A stretch of 64,000 bases of DNA, from the NCBI RefSeq assembly GCF_038050405.1, contig NZ_CP150900.1, forward strand, positions 2,046,001-2,110,000. Direction: 5' to 3'. The position numbers and the translations under genes are program-made. This document shows positions 17,546 through 26,431 of the stretch, piece by piece. Below the pieces are notes generated by a model. That model had not been told where the DNA came from. It searched no databases and saw only the letters and a program-made list of their open reading frames with translations. Origin of the DNA: Paraburkholderia sp. IMGN_8. GTDB taxonomy: Bacteria; Pseudomonadota; Gammaproteobacteria; Burkholderiales; Burkholderiaceae. Positions within the stretch are counted from its first letter, which is position 1; the number at the start of each line of letters is the position of its first letter.

Positions 17546-18739
17546 TCACTTCACAGCACCGCCTTGAAACCAGGCGGCAATCTTCATCCGCTCGTCGTCG
17601 GTCATGTGCGTCACATTGCCGAGCGGCATTGCCTTCAACGTCACCGCTTGCTGATAGATCCGCTGTGCGTTCTGCGAGATCTCGTCCGGCGTATCGAGCA
17701 GCACACCGGCCGGCGCGCTGCCCATCATCGTGGGATGTGCGGAGTGGCACGCCACGCAACGCTGTTGCAGCACCGGCGCGATATCGGCCACCTTGACGAC
17801 CGGTGCATTCGCGGCTTGCGCTTGCGGCACGACCGGCTTCGGCATCGTCCAGAAGAGGGCGGCGAACATCAGCACGATACCGATCAGCGGCAGATACCAC
17901 AGCACCTGACCGCGGTGACGCATCACGAAGAACTGGCGAATCAGCGCGCCGGCCAGCATGATGATCACCAGCACGGCCCAGTTGTACGGGTGCGTGTACG
18001 TCATTGCGTAGTGGTTCGACAGCATCGCGAACACCACCGGCAGCGTGAAATACGTGTTGTGCACCGAACGTTGCTTGCCGCGCTTGCCGTAGATCGGGTT
18101 CGGCGTGTCGCCCTTGAGCATCGCGTCGACCATTTTGCGCTGGCCGGGAATGATCACGAAGAACACGTTCGCCGACATGATCGTGGCCAGCATCGCGCCC
18201 ATGATCAGGTAAGCCGCGCGGCCCGCGAAGATGTGGCACGCGAGCCATGCCGCGATAAGCACATAAGCGCCGACGCAGATGCCGAGCACCTTGTCCTTAT
18301 TGCCGAGGATCCGGCACAGCGAGTCGTAGACGATCCAGCCCGCGGCGAGGAAGCCGAGTGCCGAAGCAACGGCGACCACCGGACCCATATCGAGCACGTT
18401 CTTGTCGATCAGATACGTGGTCGGCGAGAACAGATACAGCACGGTGAACAGACCAAAGCCCGACAGCCACGTCGTGTACGACGGCCACTTCGACCAGTGC
18501 AGGTCCTCCGGCATTTCCGGCGGCGCGACGGTGTACTTCTGCATGTTGTAGAAGCCGCCGCCATGCACGTGCCACAGTTCGCCGAACACGCCGCGCTTGC
18601 GCTGGTTCGGGTCCTGTGGTGGTTTCAGGCTGTTGTCCAGCGCGACGAAATAGAACGACTCGCCGATCCATGCAATCGCGGCGATGACGTGGAACCAGCG
18701 AATCGCCAGATTCAGCCAGTCGGTGATAAAGCCTTCCAT
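17546..18739 (-). CDS. puuD: Membrane-bound urate oxidase with C-terminal cytochrome c (PuuD)
   Basis: The protein is 397 aa, starting at ATG 18739 (GGAGGAG 5 nt upstream). Residues ~1-290 form the urate-oxidase N-domain with about eight membrane helices (WLNLAIRWFHVIAAIAWIGESFYF, GFGLFTVLYLFSP, AYLIMGAMLATIMSANVFFVIIPGQRKM). After a Pro/Ala linker comes a c-type cytochrome with CVACH near residue 328. PuuD oxidises urate to 5-hydroxyisourate and passes electrons through the haem to the respiratory chain rather than making H2O2 as uricase does. HiuH, which uses its product, is encoded 350 bp upstream on the same strand. Confidence 0.95.
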   Translation of the reverse strand: MEGFITDWLNLAIRWFHVIAAIAWIGESFYFVALDNSLKPPQDPNQRKRGVFGELWHVHGGGFYNMQKYTVAPPEMPEDLHWSKWPSYTTWLSGFGLFTVLYLFSPTTYLIDKNVLDMGPVVAVASALGFLAAGWIVYDSLCRILGNKDKVLGICVGAYVLIAAWLACHIFAGRAAYLIMGAMLATIMSANVFFVIIPGQRKMVDAMLKGDTPNPIYGKRGKQRSVHNTYFTLPVVFAMLSNHYAMTYTHPYNWAVLVIIMLAGALIRQFFVMRHRGQVLWYLPLIGIVLMFAALFWTMPKPVVPQAQAANAPVVKVADIAPVLQQRCVACHSAHPTMMGSAPAGVLLDTPDEISQNAQRIYQQAVTLKAMPLGNVTHMTDDERMKIAAWFQGGAVK

Positions 18740-19089
18740 GACACTCCTCCACTTCTGATTCATTGTGCGTGCAACGACGTTTGCGCCTTCTGGGACCCGG
18801 CGACGGGTCGTCGGCATGCTTGACGTCACTGCACAGACTGCGGGGTGCCCCCCAAGGGGACTTCTTTCGGGGCTGCGCCCCTTCAGGGCGAAAGACGCAG
18901 TGCGCTCAGTTCGCACGACGCCGTTTTTTTATGGAACTGCGGGTTGAGTCGCCAGCGTTCGATTGCGTTTCGCGGGTGTGTTCAGACATCTGCGCACATC
19001 TGCGCAATGCAATCGAGCGCGATCAAAAATGCAGCGCGACTTCATCGCCCTCGTCCAACGCCTACAGAGAGACGCTTGACTGTCTCCCC
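18740..19089. other. hiuH-puuD intergenic region
   Basis: These 350 bases contain no gene. They hold the puuD ribosome site and promoter region and a G+C-rich repeat at 18837-18890 (listed separately). The rest shows no clear -35/-10 pair. Confidence 0.4.
18837..18890 (+). repeat. Short G+C-rich intergenic repeat, copy 1
   Basis: The block CGGGGTGCCCCCCAAGGGG and following CTTTCGGGGCTGCG is related to a block in opposite orientation at 19815-19852. Both contain alternating runs of C and G able to form small hairpins (for example GGGGC-tgc-GCCCC). It looks like a REP-type repeat. The pair brackets hiuH and the adjoining promoters. Confidence 0.55.
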
Positions 19090-19443
19090 TTAGCTGCCCC
19101 GATAGGTGCTGTACGACCACGGCGACACCAGCAGCGGCACGTGATAGTGTGCGCCGGCATCGGCCACGCCGAAGCGCAGCACGACACGGTCGACGAAGCG
19201 CGGCTCCGGCACCTTTGTGCCGATCGACGCGAAGTAGTCGCCGGCGCCGAACACGAGTTCATATTCGCCCGCGACTAAAGCATCGCCTTCGAGCAGCGGC
19301 TGGTCGCAGCGGCCGTCGTCATTGGTGACGGTGGTTTTGAGCGCGCGGCGGGTGTCGCCGGAGAGCGCGAAGAGTTCGACCTTGATGCCCGCGCCGGGAC
19401 GGCCGTTCGCGGTGTCGAGCACGTGGGTAGTGAGCTTTCCCAT
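19090..19443 (-). CDS. hiuH: 5-hydroxyisourate hydrolase (transthyretin-like)
   Basis: The 117-aa product hydrolyses 5-hydroxyisourate to OHCU. Transthyretin-family signatures are THVLDTANGRPGAG at the N-terminus and the invariant C-terminal tetrad YRGS; the active-site His, Arg and Ser-bearing segments are intact. ATG 19443 has AAGGA nine nt upstream, while the in-frame TTG at 19449 is too close to it. There is no signal peptide, so it is cytosolic. It lies upstream of puuD on the same strand and acts on the PuuD product. Confidence 0.95.
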   Translation of the reverse strand: MGKLTTHVLDTANGRPGAGIKVELFALSGDTRRALKTTVTNDDGRCDQPLLEGDALVAGEYELVFGAGDYFASIGTKVPEPRFVDRVVLRFGVADAGAHYHVPLLVSPWSYSTYRGS

Positions 19444-19972
19444 TCGCAATTTTCCTTATGTGAATGCGAGGTTTCGGCGGCAGCCCGATCCAGAATACGT
19501 TTGCGGCGGATCGAGGCTCCACGTCAGTGGCTACATACCCGTCGGCGAATTGAAGCGAGCGCCGTGACAGCCATTGTAAAAAGGTTGTTCCCATCAGCGC
19601 GCGCGAGATAGGAAAGATAATACCTGGCGCATGACGGACAGCCCGTTGAAAGCCGCATCGAGTCGATTCGTTCGACTATTACCGCGCAATTCGATCGTAC
19701 TGGTGCCAAAAATGGCCCACTATATCGGCAGCGTGAAGTCGGGTATCGCACTGGCGCGAGTTGTCAGCATTATTTTGGCCGTCGAAGGTTACACCTGCGC
19801 TGCGGCAGTGCCGCGCACGCCCCGAGGGAAGTCCCCTCGGGGGACCCCGAAGACGGCGGAAGCACGCTGGGTAACCGGGCCAACGGCGTTCGACGGGACG
19901 CGGCGGCACGGTGGCGTGCCGTCACATCGCGTTCGAACGGCTTTGCACGGAAGCAATGACGCGGAGAAACGA
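19444..19972. other. Divergent intergenic region, hiuH / 8-oxoguanine deaminase genes
   Basis: In 529 bases I see no gene that I can support. In-frame sequence continues upstream of the deaminase start but shows no conserved character. The region must hold two divergent promoters and carries the inverted second copy of the G+C-rich repeat (19815-19852). No clear operator was identified. Confidence 0.4.
19815..19852 (-). repeat. Short G+C-rich intergenic repeat, copy 2 (inverted)
   Basis: On the minus strand this reads CTTCGGGGTCCCCCGAGGGG then ACTTCCCTCGGGGCGTGC, closely matching copy 1 (CTGCGGGGTGCCCCCCAAGG...). Internal GAGGG/CCCTC and CCGAG/CTCGG pairings allow compact hairpins. Confidence 0.55.
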
Positions 19973-21370
19973 ATGACGATGGAGCAGGTGGGTTTGGAAC
20001 CCAACAAGCCAAAGAGAACGATGCTGGTCAAGCACGCGGACGTGCTGGTCACGATGGACGGCGCCCGGCGCGAACTGCGCGACGGCGGTCTGTATATCGA
20101 GGACAACCGCATCGTCGCGGTCGGACCGACGGCGGAGCTGCCGCAAACGGCCGACGAAGTGCTCGACATGCGTGGGCATCTGGTGATTCCGGGGCTGGTC
20201 AATACGCACCACCACATGTACCAGAGCTTGACGCGGGCGATTCCCGCGGCGCAGGACGCCGAGCTGTTCGGCTGGCTGACCAACCTCTATAAGGTATGGG
20301 CGAACCTCACGCCGGAGATGATCGAGGTCTCGACGTTGACGGCGATGGCCGAGCTGCTGCTGTCCGGTTGCACGACTTCGAGCGACCATTTGTATATCTA
20401 CCCGAACGGTAGCCGCCTCGACGACAGCATCGCCGCGGCGCGCCGGATCGGCATGCGTTTTCACGCGGCCCGCGGCAGCATGAGCGTGGGGCAGAAAGAC
20501 GGCGGTTTGCCGCCGGATTCGGTGGTCGAGCGTGAAGCGGACATCCTGCGGGACACGCAGCGTCTGATCGAGACGTACCACGACGAAGGACGTTACGCGA
20601 TGCTGCGCGTGGTGGTCGCGCCGTGCTCGCCGTTCTCGGTGAGCCGCGATCTGATGCGCGAATCGGCGAAGATGGCGCGGCATTACGGCGTATCGCTGCA
20701 CACGCACCTCGCGGAGAACGTCAACGATATCGCGTACAGCCGCGAGAAGTTCGGCATGACGCCGGCCGAGTATGCGGAAGACCTCGGCTGGGTCGGTCAC
20801 GATGTATGGCATGCGCACTGCGTGCAACTCGACGAAGCGGGCATCGCGCTGTTTGCCCGGACGGGCACCGGCGTCGCGCATTGTCCGTGCTCGAACATGC
20901 GGCTGGCTTCGGGCATTGCGCCGGTCAAGCGGATGCGCCTCGCGGGCGTGCCGGTGGGCCTCGGCGTCGACGGTTCGGCGTCGAACGATGGTGCGCAAAT
21001 GGTCGCGGAAGTGCGGCAGGCGTTGCTGTTGCAGCGGGTCGGCTTCGGTCCGGATGCGATGACCGCGCGGGAAGCATTGGAAATCGCGACGCTAGGCGGC
21101 GCGAAGGTGCTGAACCGCGACGATATCGGCGCATTGGCGCCGGGCATGGCGGCGGACTTCGTGTCGTTCGATCTGCGTCAGCCGCTGTTTGCGGGCGCCT
21201 TGCACGATCCGGTCGCGGCGCTGGTGTTCTGCGCGCCGTCGCAGGTGAGTCATAGCGTGATCGGCGGCAGGGTGGTAGTGAAAGACGGGCAACTGACGAC
21301 GCTGGAACTCGGACCGGTCATCGAGCAGCACAACCGGCTGGCGAAAACGCTTTACGAAGCGGCGGCGTAG
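19973..21370 (+). CDS. 8-oxoguanine deaminase-type amidohydrolase
   Basis: The protein is 465 aa, starting at ATG 19973 with GGAG six nt upstream. It is an amidohydrolase (cytosine-deaminase/ATZ-TRZ-like) with metal ligands HxH in VNTHHHMYQ (about 79-81), His in SLHTHLAEN (about 243), His in WHAHCVQLD (about 281) and Asp in LGVDGSASND (about 332). The NTHHHMYQSLTRA and DGSASNDGAQM motifs are those of experimentally known 8-oxoguanine deaminases, which make urate and ammonia from 8-oxoguanine. Placed among the urate genes and next to a BMP importer, it would feed PuuD. Guanine, isoguanine or s-triazine deaminases are less likely alternatives. Confidence 0.85.
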   Translation: MTMEQVGLEPNKPKRTMLVKHADVLVTMDGARRELRDGGLYIEDNRIVAVGPTAELPQTADEVLDMRGHLVIPGLVNTHHHMYQSLTRAIPAAQDAELFGWLTNLYKVWANLTPEMIEVSTLTAMAELLLSGCTTSSDHLYIYPNGSRLDDSIAAARRIGMRFHAARGSMSVGQKDGGLPPDSVVEREADILRDTQRLIETYHDEGRYAMLRVVVAPCSPFSVSRDLMRESAKMARHYGVSLHTHLAENVNDIAYSREKFGMTPAEYAEDLGWVGHDVWHAHCVQLDEAGIALFARTGTGVAHCPCSNMRLASGIAPVKRMRLAGVPVGLGVDGSASNDGAQMVAEVRQALLLQRVGFGPDAMTAREALEIATLGGAKVLNRDDIGALAPGMAADFVSFDLRQPLFAGALHDPVAALVFCAPSQVSHSVIGGRVVVKDGQLTTLELGPVIEQHNRLAKTLYEAAA

Positions 21371-21398
21371 TCACGCAAAGTGCGAGGCGTGAAATCTG

Positions 21399-21428
21399 TC
21401 GGCATCCATTACGCATGAGGGATGCCGA
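21399..21428. terminator. Possible hairpin terminator between convergent genes
   Basis: TCGGCATCC (21399-21407) and GGATGCCGA (21420-21428) form a perfect 9-bp stem in the gap between the deaminase and the convergent LysR gene; TCACGC/GCGTGA (21371-21392) makes a second small stem. No T-run follows, so termination is only inferred. Confidence 0.4.
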
Positions 21429-21445
21429 TAGAGCACCAAAGAAGC

Positions 21446-22378
21446 TCAAGGTTTGTCGATCAGCGTCTTGGTCGCTTCGGCAACCAGACTGCGCAGCCAG
21501 CGCACTTCGTCGGAGTAATGCACGCGTTCGTGCCACAGCTGGTAGTACTGCATCGGCGGGAAATCGAGCGGTGCGGGCACCACGGTCAGCGGCAGGAATT
21601 TGGCGTAGTAATCGGCAAACAGGCGCGTCGTCGTGAAGATCAGGTCGGACTTGATCAGCACGTAAGGCGCCAGATTGAAGTACGGCAACGTGACGACCAC
21701 ATGACGCTTTAACCGCTCGCGCGCGAGGTGCACATCGATCGCGCCGCGTTGGCCCACCGAGTAAGGAGTAGGCGCAAGATGCGGAGCATTCAGGTACTGG
21801 TCGAGCGTCAGCCCGCCGCGTTTGGCGAACGGATGCGCGTTGCTCATCAGGCAGACGATCTGATCGACGAACAGATTCGACAGGTGCAATTGCTCCGGCG
21901 GCTCCGGCCAGTTGCCGACCACGATATCGAGCTTGCCGTCTTCGAGCGCCAGTTCGTAGTCGAACGCCGGCCCGAGCGAGTGAAACTCGAGCGTCGCGTT
22001 CGGCGCGGCCTGACGAAAGCGTTCGACCACCGTCGGCACGAACAGCACGTTCAGGTAGTCCGGGCAGCCGATCCGGTAGCAGCGGATCGAGGTGGCCGGA
22101 TCGAAGTTGTGCTGCTGGAACTTGATGCGTTCGATCTCGCGCAGCGCGTTCTGCACCGGTTCGAGCAGGCGCAGGCCGTACTCGGTCGGCACCATGCCGG
22201 ACTTGCCGCGCACCAGCAGCGGGTCGCCGGTGATGTCGCGCAGACGGCGCAGCGCCGCGCTGATGGCGGGTTGCGATTGATTGAGTTTGACGGCGGCGCG
22301 CGTCACGCTGCGCTCCATCAACAGGGTGTGCAAGACGCGTAGTAAATACGTATCGATCGCCTCGCGTTGCTGACTCAT
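21446..22378 (-). CDS. LysR-family regulator
   Basis: The 310-aa product has an N-terminal winged HTH (about residues 9-68: LHTLLMERSVTRAAVKLNQSQPAISAALRRLR), a linker helix and a periplasmic-binding-like effector domain (from about 95). LysR proteins usually activate a divergent gene when they bind a coinducer. Here the divergent neighbour 251 bp away is the BMP-type ABC importer operon, so control of that uptake system (and perhaps of the deaminase gene, convergent with it) is inferred. GGAG lies five nt before the ATG. Confidence 0.9.
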   Translation of the reverse strand: MSQQREAIDTYLLRVLHTLLMERSVTRAAVKLNQSQPAISAALRRLRDITGDPLLVRGKSGMVPTEYGLRLLEPVQNALREIERIKFQQHNFDPATSIRCYRIGCPDYLNVLFVPTVVERFRQAAPNATLEFHSLGPAFDYELALEDGKLDIVVGNWPEPPEQLHLSNLFVDQIVCLMSNAHPFAKRGGLTLDQYLNAPHLAPTPYSVGQRGAIDVHLARERLKRHVVVTLPYFNLAPYVLIKSDLIFTTTRLFADYYAKFLPLTVVPAPLDFPPMQYYQLWHERVHYSDEVRWLRSLVAEATKTLIDKP

Positions 22379-22629
22379 GACTTCTCCGAAATATATGTGC
22401 TGGCTGATCGAACGGGCATGGGGGTATATGGCTTTTAATATGAATACAAAACCACGTCAAGAGTGGGATACCCGCAGAGCACGCTGTGGCGCGGGTTTGC
22501 GGGGAATTTTGACGGCTCGACTGGCTGAGCCGAATTAGGTATTGTCATCCGGTTGTGGTGACGGATCGCAGGCTGACAGGGCGTGCGAACGTGCCATAAC
22601 GGGCAGTCTCTGACGTACTACGGAATCAC

Positions 22630-24231
22630 ATGAGCGACTCTTCTTATAGCGACGGCGCCGCCGCGCAGCCGGCAGACAGGCCGGAACAGGCGGCGCCCCG
22701 GTTGGTGCTCGAGGGCATCACCAAACAATATCCGGCCGTGCGCGCCAACGACGACGTCACACTGATCGTCGCGCCCGGCGAAATCCATGCCGTGCTCGGC
22801 GAAAACGGCGCCGGCAAAAGCACGCTGATGAAGATCATCTACGGCGCGGTGCGGCCCGACGCCGGCGAGATTCGCTGGGAAGGCCAGGCGGTCGAGATCG
22901 CCAACCCGGCGGCCGCGCGCAAGCTCGGCATCGGCATGGTGTTCCAGCATTTCTCGCTGTTCGAGACGCTGACCGTCGGCGAAAACATCGCGCTCGCGCT
23001 CGACGAACCGTTCGACCTGAAGACGCTCGCCAAACGCATCCGCGAAGTCTCCGCCGACTACGGCCTCGACATCGACCCGCAGCGGCACGTGCATAGCCTG
23101 ACGGTGGGCGAACGGCAACGCGTCGAGATCGTGCGTTGCCTGTTGCAGAACCCGCGTCTGTTGATCATGGACGAGCCGACTTCGGTGCTCACGCCGCAGG
23201 CGGTGCGCAAGCTGTTCGAGACCTTGCGGCGTCTCGCAGCCGAAGGCTGCAGCATCCTCTACATCAGCCACAAGCTCGACGAAATCCAGGAGCTGTGTGA
23301 TACCGCGACAGTGATGCGCGGCGGCCGCGTGACCGGTCACGTGAAGCCGAAAGAAGAAACCCACGCGTCGCTCGCGCAATTGATGGTCGGTCATTCGCTG
23401 CCCGATTACACGAGGCGTGAACACAAGCCGGGCGACGTGCTGCTCGACGTGAGGCAACTCTCGGTGGCGAGCGACGATCCGTTCGGCACCTCGCTCGATA
23501 ACGTCTCGTTCGGCGTGCATGCCGGCGAGATCTTCGGCATCGCGGGCGTGTCGGGCAACGGCCAGGCCGAACTGCTGTCGGCCCTCTCGGGCGAAAAGCG
23601 CGGCGTGCGCGCCGATGCGGTCACGATTTGCGGGAAGGCTGCGGGGCGTATGGGCGCGGGCGGGCGGCGCGCCCTCAGTTTCGGTTTCGTGCCGGAAGAG
23701 CGCCTCGGCCGCGGCGCAGTGCCGGCGATGACACTGTCGGAAAACGCGCTGCTGACCGCCCATCGTCAACAGATGGTGCACTCCGGCTGGATCAAGGCGG
23801 GTGCGATGCGCGCCTTCGCCAAGCGCTGCATCGAAGCCTTCGATGTGCGTTGCGGCGGTTCGGAAGCGCTGGCGCAAAGTCTCTCCGGCGGCAATTTGCA
23901 GAAATACATCATGGGCCGCGAGATTCTGCAGGCACCCAAGGTGCTGGTGGTCGCGCAGCCGACCTGGGGCGTCGACGTCGGCGCGGCGGCCTTCATCCGG
24001 CAGCAGTTGCTCGATCTGTCCGCGCGCGGTGTGGCGATTCTGGTGATTTCCGAGGAACTGGAGGAGTTGTTCGACATCTGCGATCGCATCGCGGTGCTCG
24101 CGCGCGGCAGACTCTCGCCGGTGCGTGCGACCGGCGCGACCAACGCCGAGGAAATCGGCCGCTGGATGGCAGGCCTGTTCGGCGACCGCGAGGGTGCGCC
24201 GCCTTCGGCGGAACAGCCGGCGCATGCCTGA
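22630..24231 (+). CDS. BMP-type purine/nucleoside ABC transporter, double ATP-binding subunit
   Basis: The 533-aa product has two fused nucleotide-binding domains (about 25-255 and 275-515), as in RbsA and the NupO/YufO group. Domain 1 has Walker A GENGAGKST, a modified signature LTVGERQRVEI and Walker B LLIMDEPTSVLTP. Domain 2 has a degenerate Walker A (GVSGNGQAELL, lacking the Lys) but a normal signature LSGGNLQKYIMG; this asymmetry is usual in the family. It is the first gene of a four-gene operon with two permeases and a BMP-family binding protein. These importers carry nucleosides, purines or related compounds. Confidence 0.9.
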   Translation: MSDSSYSDGAAAQPADRPEQAAPRLVLEGITKQYPAVRANDDVTLIVAPGEIHAVLGENGAGKSTLMKIIYGAVRPDAGEIRWEGQAVEIANPAAARKLGIGMVFQHFSLFETLTVGENIALALDEPFDLKTLAKRIREVSADYGLDIDPQRHVHSLTVGERQRVEIVRCLLQNPRLLIMDEPTSVLTPQAVRKLFETLRRLAAEGCSILYISHKLDEIQELCDTATVMRGGRVTGHVKPKEETHASLAQLMVGHSLPDYTRREHKPGDVLLDVRQLSVASDDPFGTSLDNVSFGVHAGEIFGIAGVSGNGQAELLSALSGEKRGVRADAVTICGKAAGRMGAGGRRALSFGFVPEERLGRGAVPAMTLSENALLTAHRQQMVHSGWIKAGAMRAFAKRCIEAFDVRCGGSEALAQSLSGGNLQKYIMGREILQAPKVLVVAQPTWGVDVGAAAFIRQQLLDLSARGVAILVISEELEELFDICDRIAVLARGRLSPVRATGATNAEEIGRWMAGLFGDREGAPPSAEQPAHA

Positions 24232-24296
24232 TCAGTCGCCGATCCGGCGCCTGATCCCACGTTAAAAACCAGAACCAGACAAATCACACGCTACCC

Positions 24297-25403
24297 ATGA
24301 TTCTTCCGTATCGACTCGAAGCACGCACGACGCCCTCGCGCACGATGCAGATCGCTGTGCCGCTGATTGCCGCGTTGCTCACGCTCGTGATCGGCTTCCT
24401 GATCTTCAGCCTCGTCGGCCGTGATCCATTGCAGGCGATGCATGCATTTTTCATCGAGCCGCTCGCGAGCGTGAACGGCTGGTCCGAACTGCTGCTGAAG
24501 GCGTCGCCTTTGTGCCTGATCGGCCTTGGCCTCGCGATCGGTTATCGCGCGAACGTCTGGAACATCGGCGCTGAAGGGCAGATGCTGCTCGGCGGCATCG
24601 CCGCGAGCGGCGTCGCGATCTATTTCGATCAGGCCACCGGCTGGTGGATCCTGCCGACCATGATGATCGCCGGTGTGCTCGGCGGGATGGTGTGGGCGGC
24701 GATTCCGGCGCTGCTGAAGAGCCGCTTCAACACCAACGAGATTCTCGTCAGCCTGATGCTCACGTACGTGGCCACGCAGTTGCTGATCTATCTGGTGAGC
24801 GGCCCGTGGCGCGATCCGCAAGGCATGAACTTTCCGCTCTCGGAGATGTTCAGCGGCGACGCGCTGTACCCGACGTTCGCCGGCGACTGGCATTGGAAAT
24901 GGCTGCGCGGCACGCGTCTGAACGCGTCGGTGTTCGTCACGCTGATCGCGATTCCGCTCGTGTGGCTGTTCATGCGCAAGAGCTTTGCCGGCTACCGGAT
25001 GAACGTCGGCGGCCTCGCGCCGCTCGCCGCGCGCTACGCCGGTTTCTCCGACAAGAAAACCATCTGGACGTCGCTGCTGATCAGCGGCGCTCTGGCGGGC
25101 CTCGCCGGCATGGGTGAGATCGCCGGCCCGATCGGTCAGCTGCAGGCGACGTGGTCGCCGGGCTATGGCTTCACCGCGATCATCGTCGTGTTCGTCGGGC
25201 GGCTGCATCCGATCGGCATCGTGCTCGCAAGCCTGCTGATGGCGCTGCTGTACCTCGGCGGCGAAGCGGTGCAGACCTCGATGCAATTGCCGCAGGCGCT
25301 TTCCGGCGTGTTCCAGGGGCTGTTGCTGTTTTGCCTGCTGGGCGCCGACCTGTTCGTGAACTACCGCGTGCGCCGCCGTTCGTTGGCCGCGCAGGCCCAC
25401 TGA
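24297..25403 (+). CDS. BMP-type ABC transporter permease 1
   Basis: The 368-aa product is an inner-membrane protein of the BPD_transp_2 family with about 9-10 hydrophobic helices. Family segments include LIGLGLAIGYRANVWNIGAEGQ (about 75-97), RFNTNEILVSLMLTYVATQLL and AGLAGMGEIAGPIGQL. It is longer than permease 2 because of an N-terminal helix plus a periplasmic loop (WRDPQGMNFPLSEMFSG). It pairs with the next gene product as a heterodimer, as in NupP-NupQ systems. It lies 65 bp after the ATPase gene. Confidence 0.9.
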   Translation: MILPYRLEARTTPSRTMQIAVPLIAALLTLVIGFLIFSLVGRDPLQAMHAFFIEPLASVNGWSELLLKASPLCLIGLGLAIGYRANVWNIGAEGQMLLGGIAASGVAIYFDQATGWWILPTMMIAGVLGGMVWAAIPALLKSRFNTNEILVSLMLTYVATQLLIYLVSGPWRDPQGMNFPLSEMFSGDALYPTFAGDWHWKWLRGTRLNASVFVTLIAIPLVWLFMRKSFAGYRMNVGGLAPLAARYAGFSDKKTIWTSLLISGALAGLAGMGEIAGPIGQLQATWSPGYGFTAIIVVFVGRLHPIGIVLASLLMALLYLGGEAVQTSMQLPQALSGVFQGLLLFCLLGADLFVNYRVRRRSLAAQAH

Positions 25404-25422
25404 TTTTTCCCGCCTGATCTCC

Positions 25423-26352
25423 ATGGATATTCAACAAGCCAGCGCGCTCACTTCGAGCGCCGTTACCGCCGCGATTCCGCTGATGTTCGCGGGCGCAGGC
25501 GAACTCGTCACCGAGAAGTCGGGCGTTCTCAACCTCGGCGTCGAAGGGATGATGCTGATGGGCGCGGTCACCGGCTACGCGGTCACCGCGATTACCGGCA
25601 ACCCTTGGCTCGGCGTGGTCGCCGCGATCGGCGCGGGTCTCGCGATGTCGCTGCTGTTCGCGTTTCTCACACTCACGATGCTCGCCAACCAGGTCGCCAC
25701 CGGCCTGTCGCTGACGATCTTCGGCATCGGCCTCTCAGCATATGTCGGCAAGCCGTACACGTCGGCAGCCGTGCGCGCGACGATCGACACGTGGACGATT
25801 CCGGGTCTCTCGAAGATTCCGGTGCTCGGCCCCGCGCTTTTCAGCCTCACGCCGCTCGACTACCTCGCGTTCCTGATGTTCGCCGTGATCGGCTGGTTCC
25901 TGTACCGCACGCGTGCGGGCCTTGTGCTGCGCTCGGTCGGCGAATCGCCGCAAGTCGCGCACTCGGTCGGCTTTCCAGTGGTCGGCGTGCGCTATGGCGC
26001 GGTGGCGTTCGGCGGCGGCATGGCAGGGCTCGCGGGTGGTTATTACTCGATCGTCAACCTGCACCTGTGGCAGGAGCAACTCACGTCGGGCCGCGGCTGG
26101 ATCGCGCTCGCACTGGTGGTGTTCGCGACATGGCGCCCGGGGCGTCTGCTGATCGGCGCGCTGCTGTTCGGCGCGGTGACCGGCTTGCAGTTCTACGCGC
26201 AGGCGATCGGCGTGCCGGTGCCGACGCAATTCCTCGCGATGCTGCCGTATGTCGCGACCGTCGTCGTGCTGGTGCTGATTTCGCGCAATCCGAACACGAT
26301 CCGCCTGAATGCGCCCGCATCGCTCGGCAAGCCGTTTTTCTCGGCAGGCTGA
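25423..26352 (+). CDS. BMP-type ABC transporter permease 2
   Basis: The 309-aa product is the shorter BPD_transp_2 permease with about 8-9 helices. The conserved region [25 protein letters not shown] (about 25-49) corresponds to the GYRANVWNIGAEGQ segment of permease 1. Also typical are [23 protein letters not shown] and [14 protein letters not shown]. It starts 20 bp after permease 1 and is followed 80 bp later by the binding-protein gene. Confidence 0.9.
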   Translation: MDIQQASALTSSAVTAAIPLMFAGAGELVTEKSGVLNLGVEGMMLMGAVTGYAVTAITGNPWLGVVAAIGAGLAMSLLFAFLTLTMLANQVATGLSLTIFGIGLSAYVGKPYTSAAVRATIDTWTIPGLSKIPVLGPALFSLTPLDYLAFLMFAVIGWFLYRTRAGLVLRSVGESPQVAHSVGFPVVGVRYGAVAFGGGMAGLAGGYYSIVNLHLWQEQLTSGRGWIALALVVFATWRPGRLLIGALLFGAVTGLQFYAQAIGVPVPTQFLAMLPYVATVVVLVLISRNPNTIRLNAPASLGKPFFSAG

Positions 26353-26431
26353 CGCGGTTGACCCCGTCGACCGACCACACGTTTCACATCATTTGATAAA
26401 CACGCATTCGATAGACACGACAGGAGAAAAC

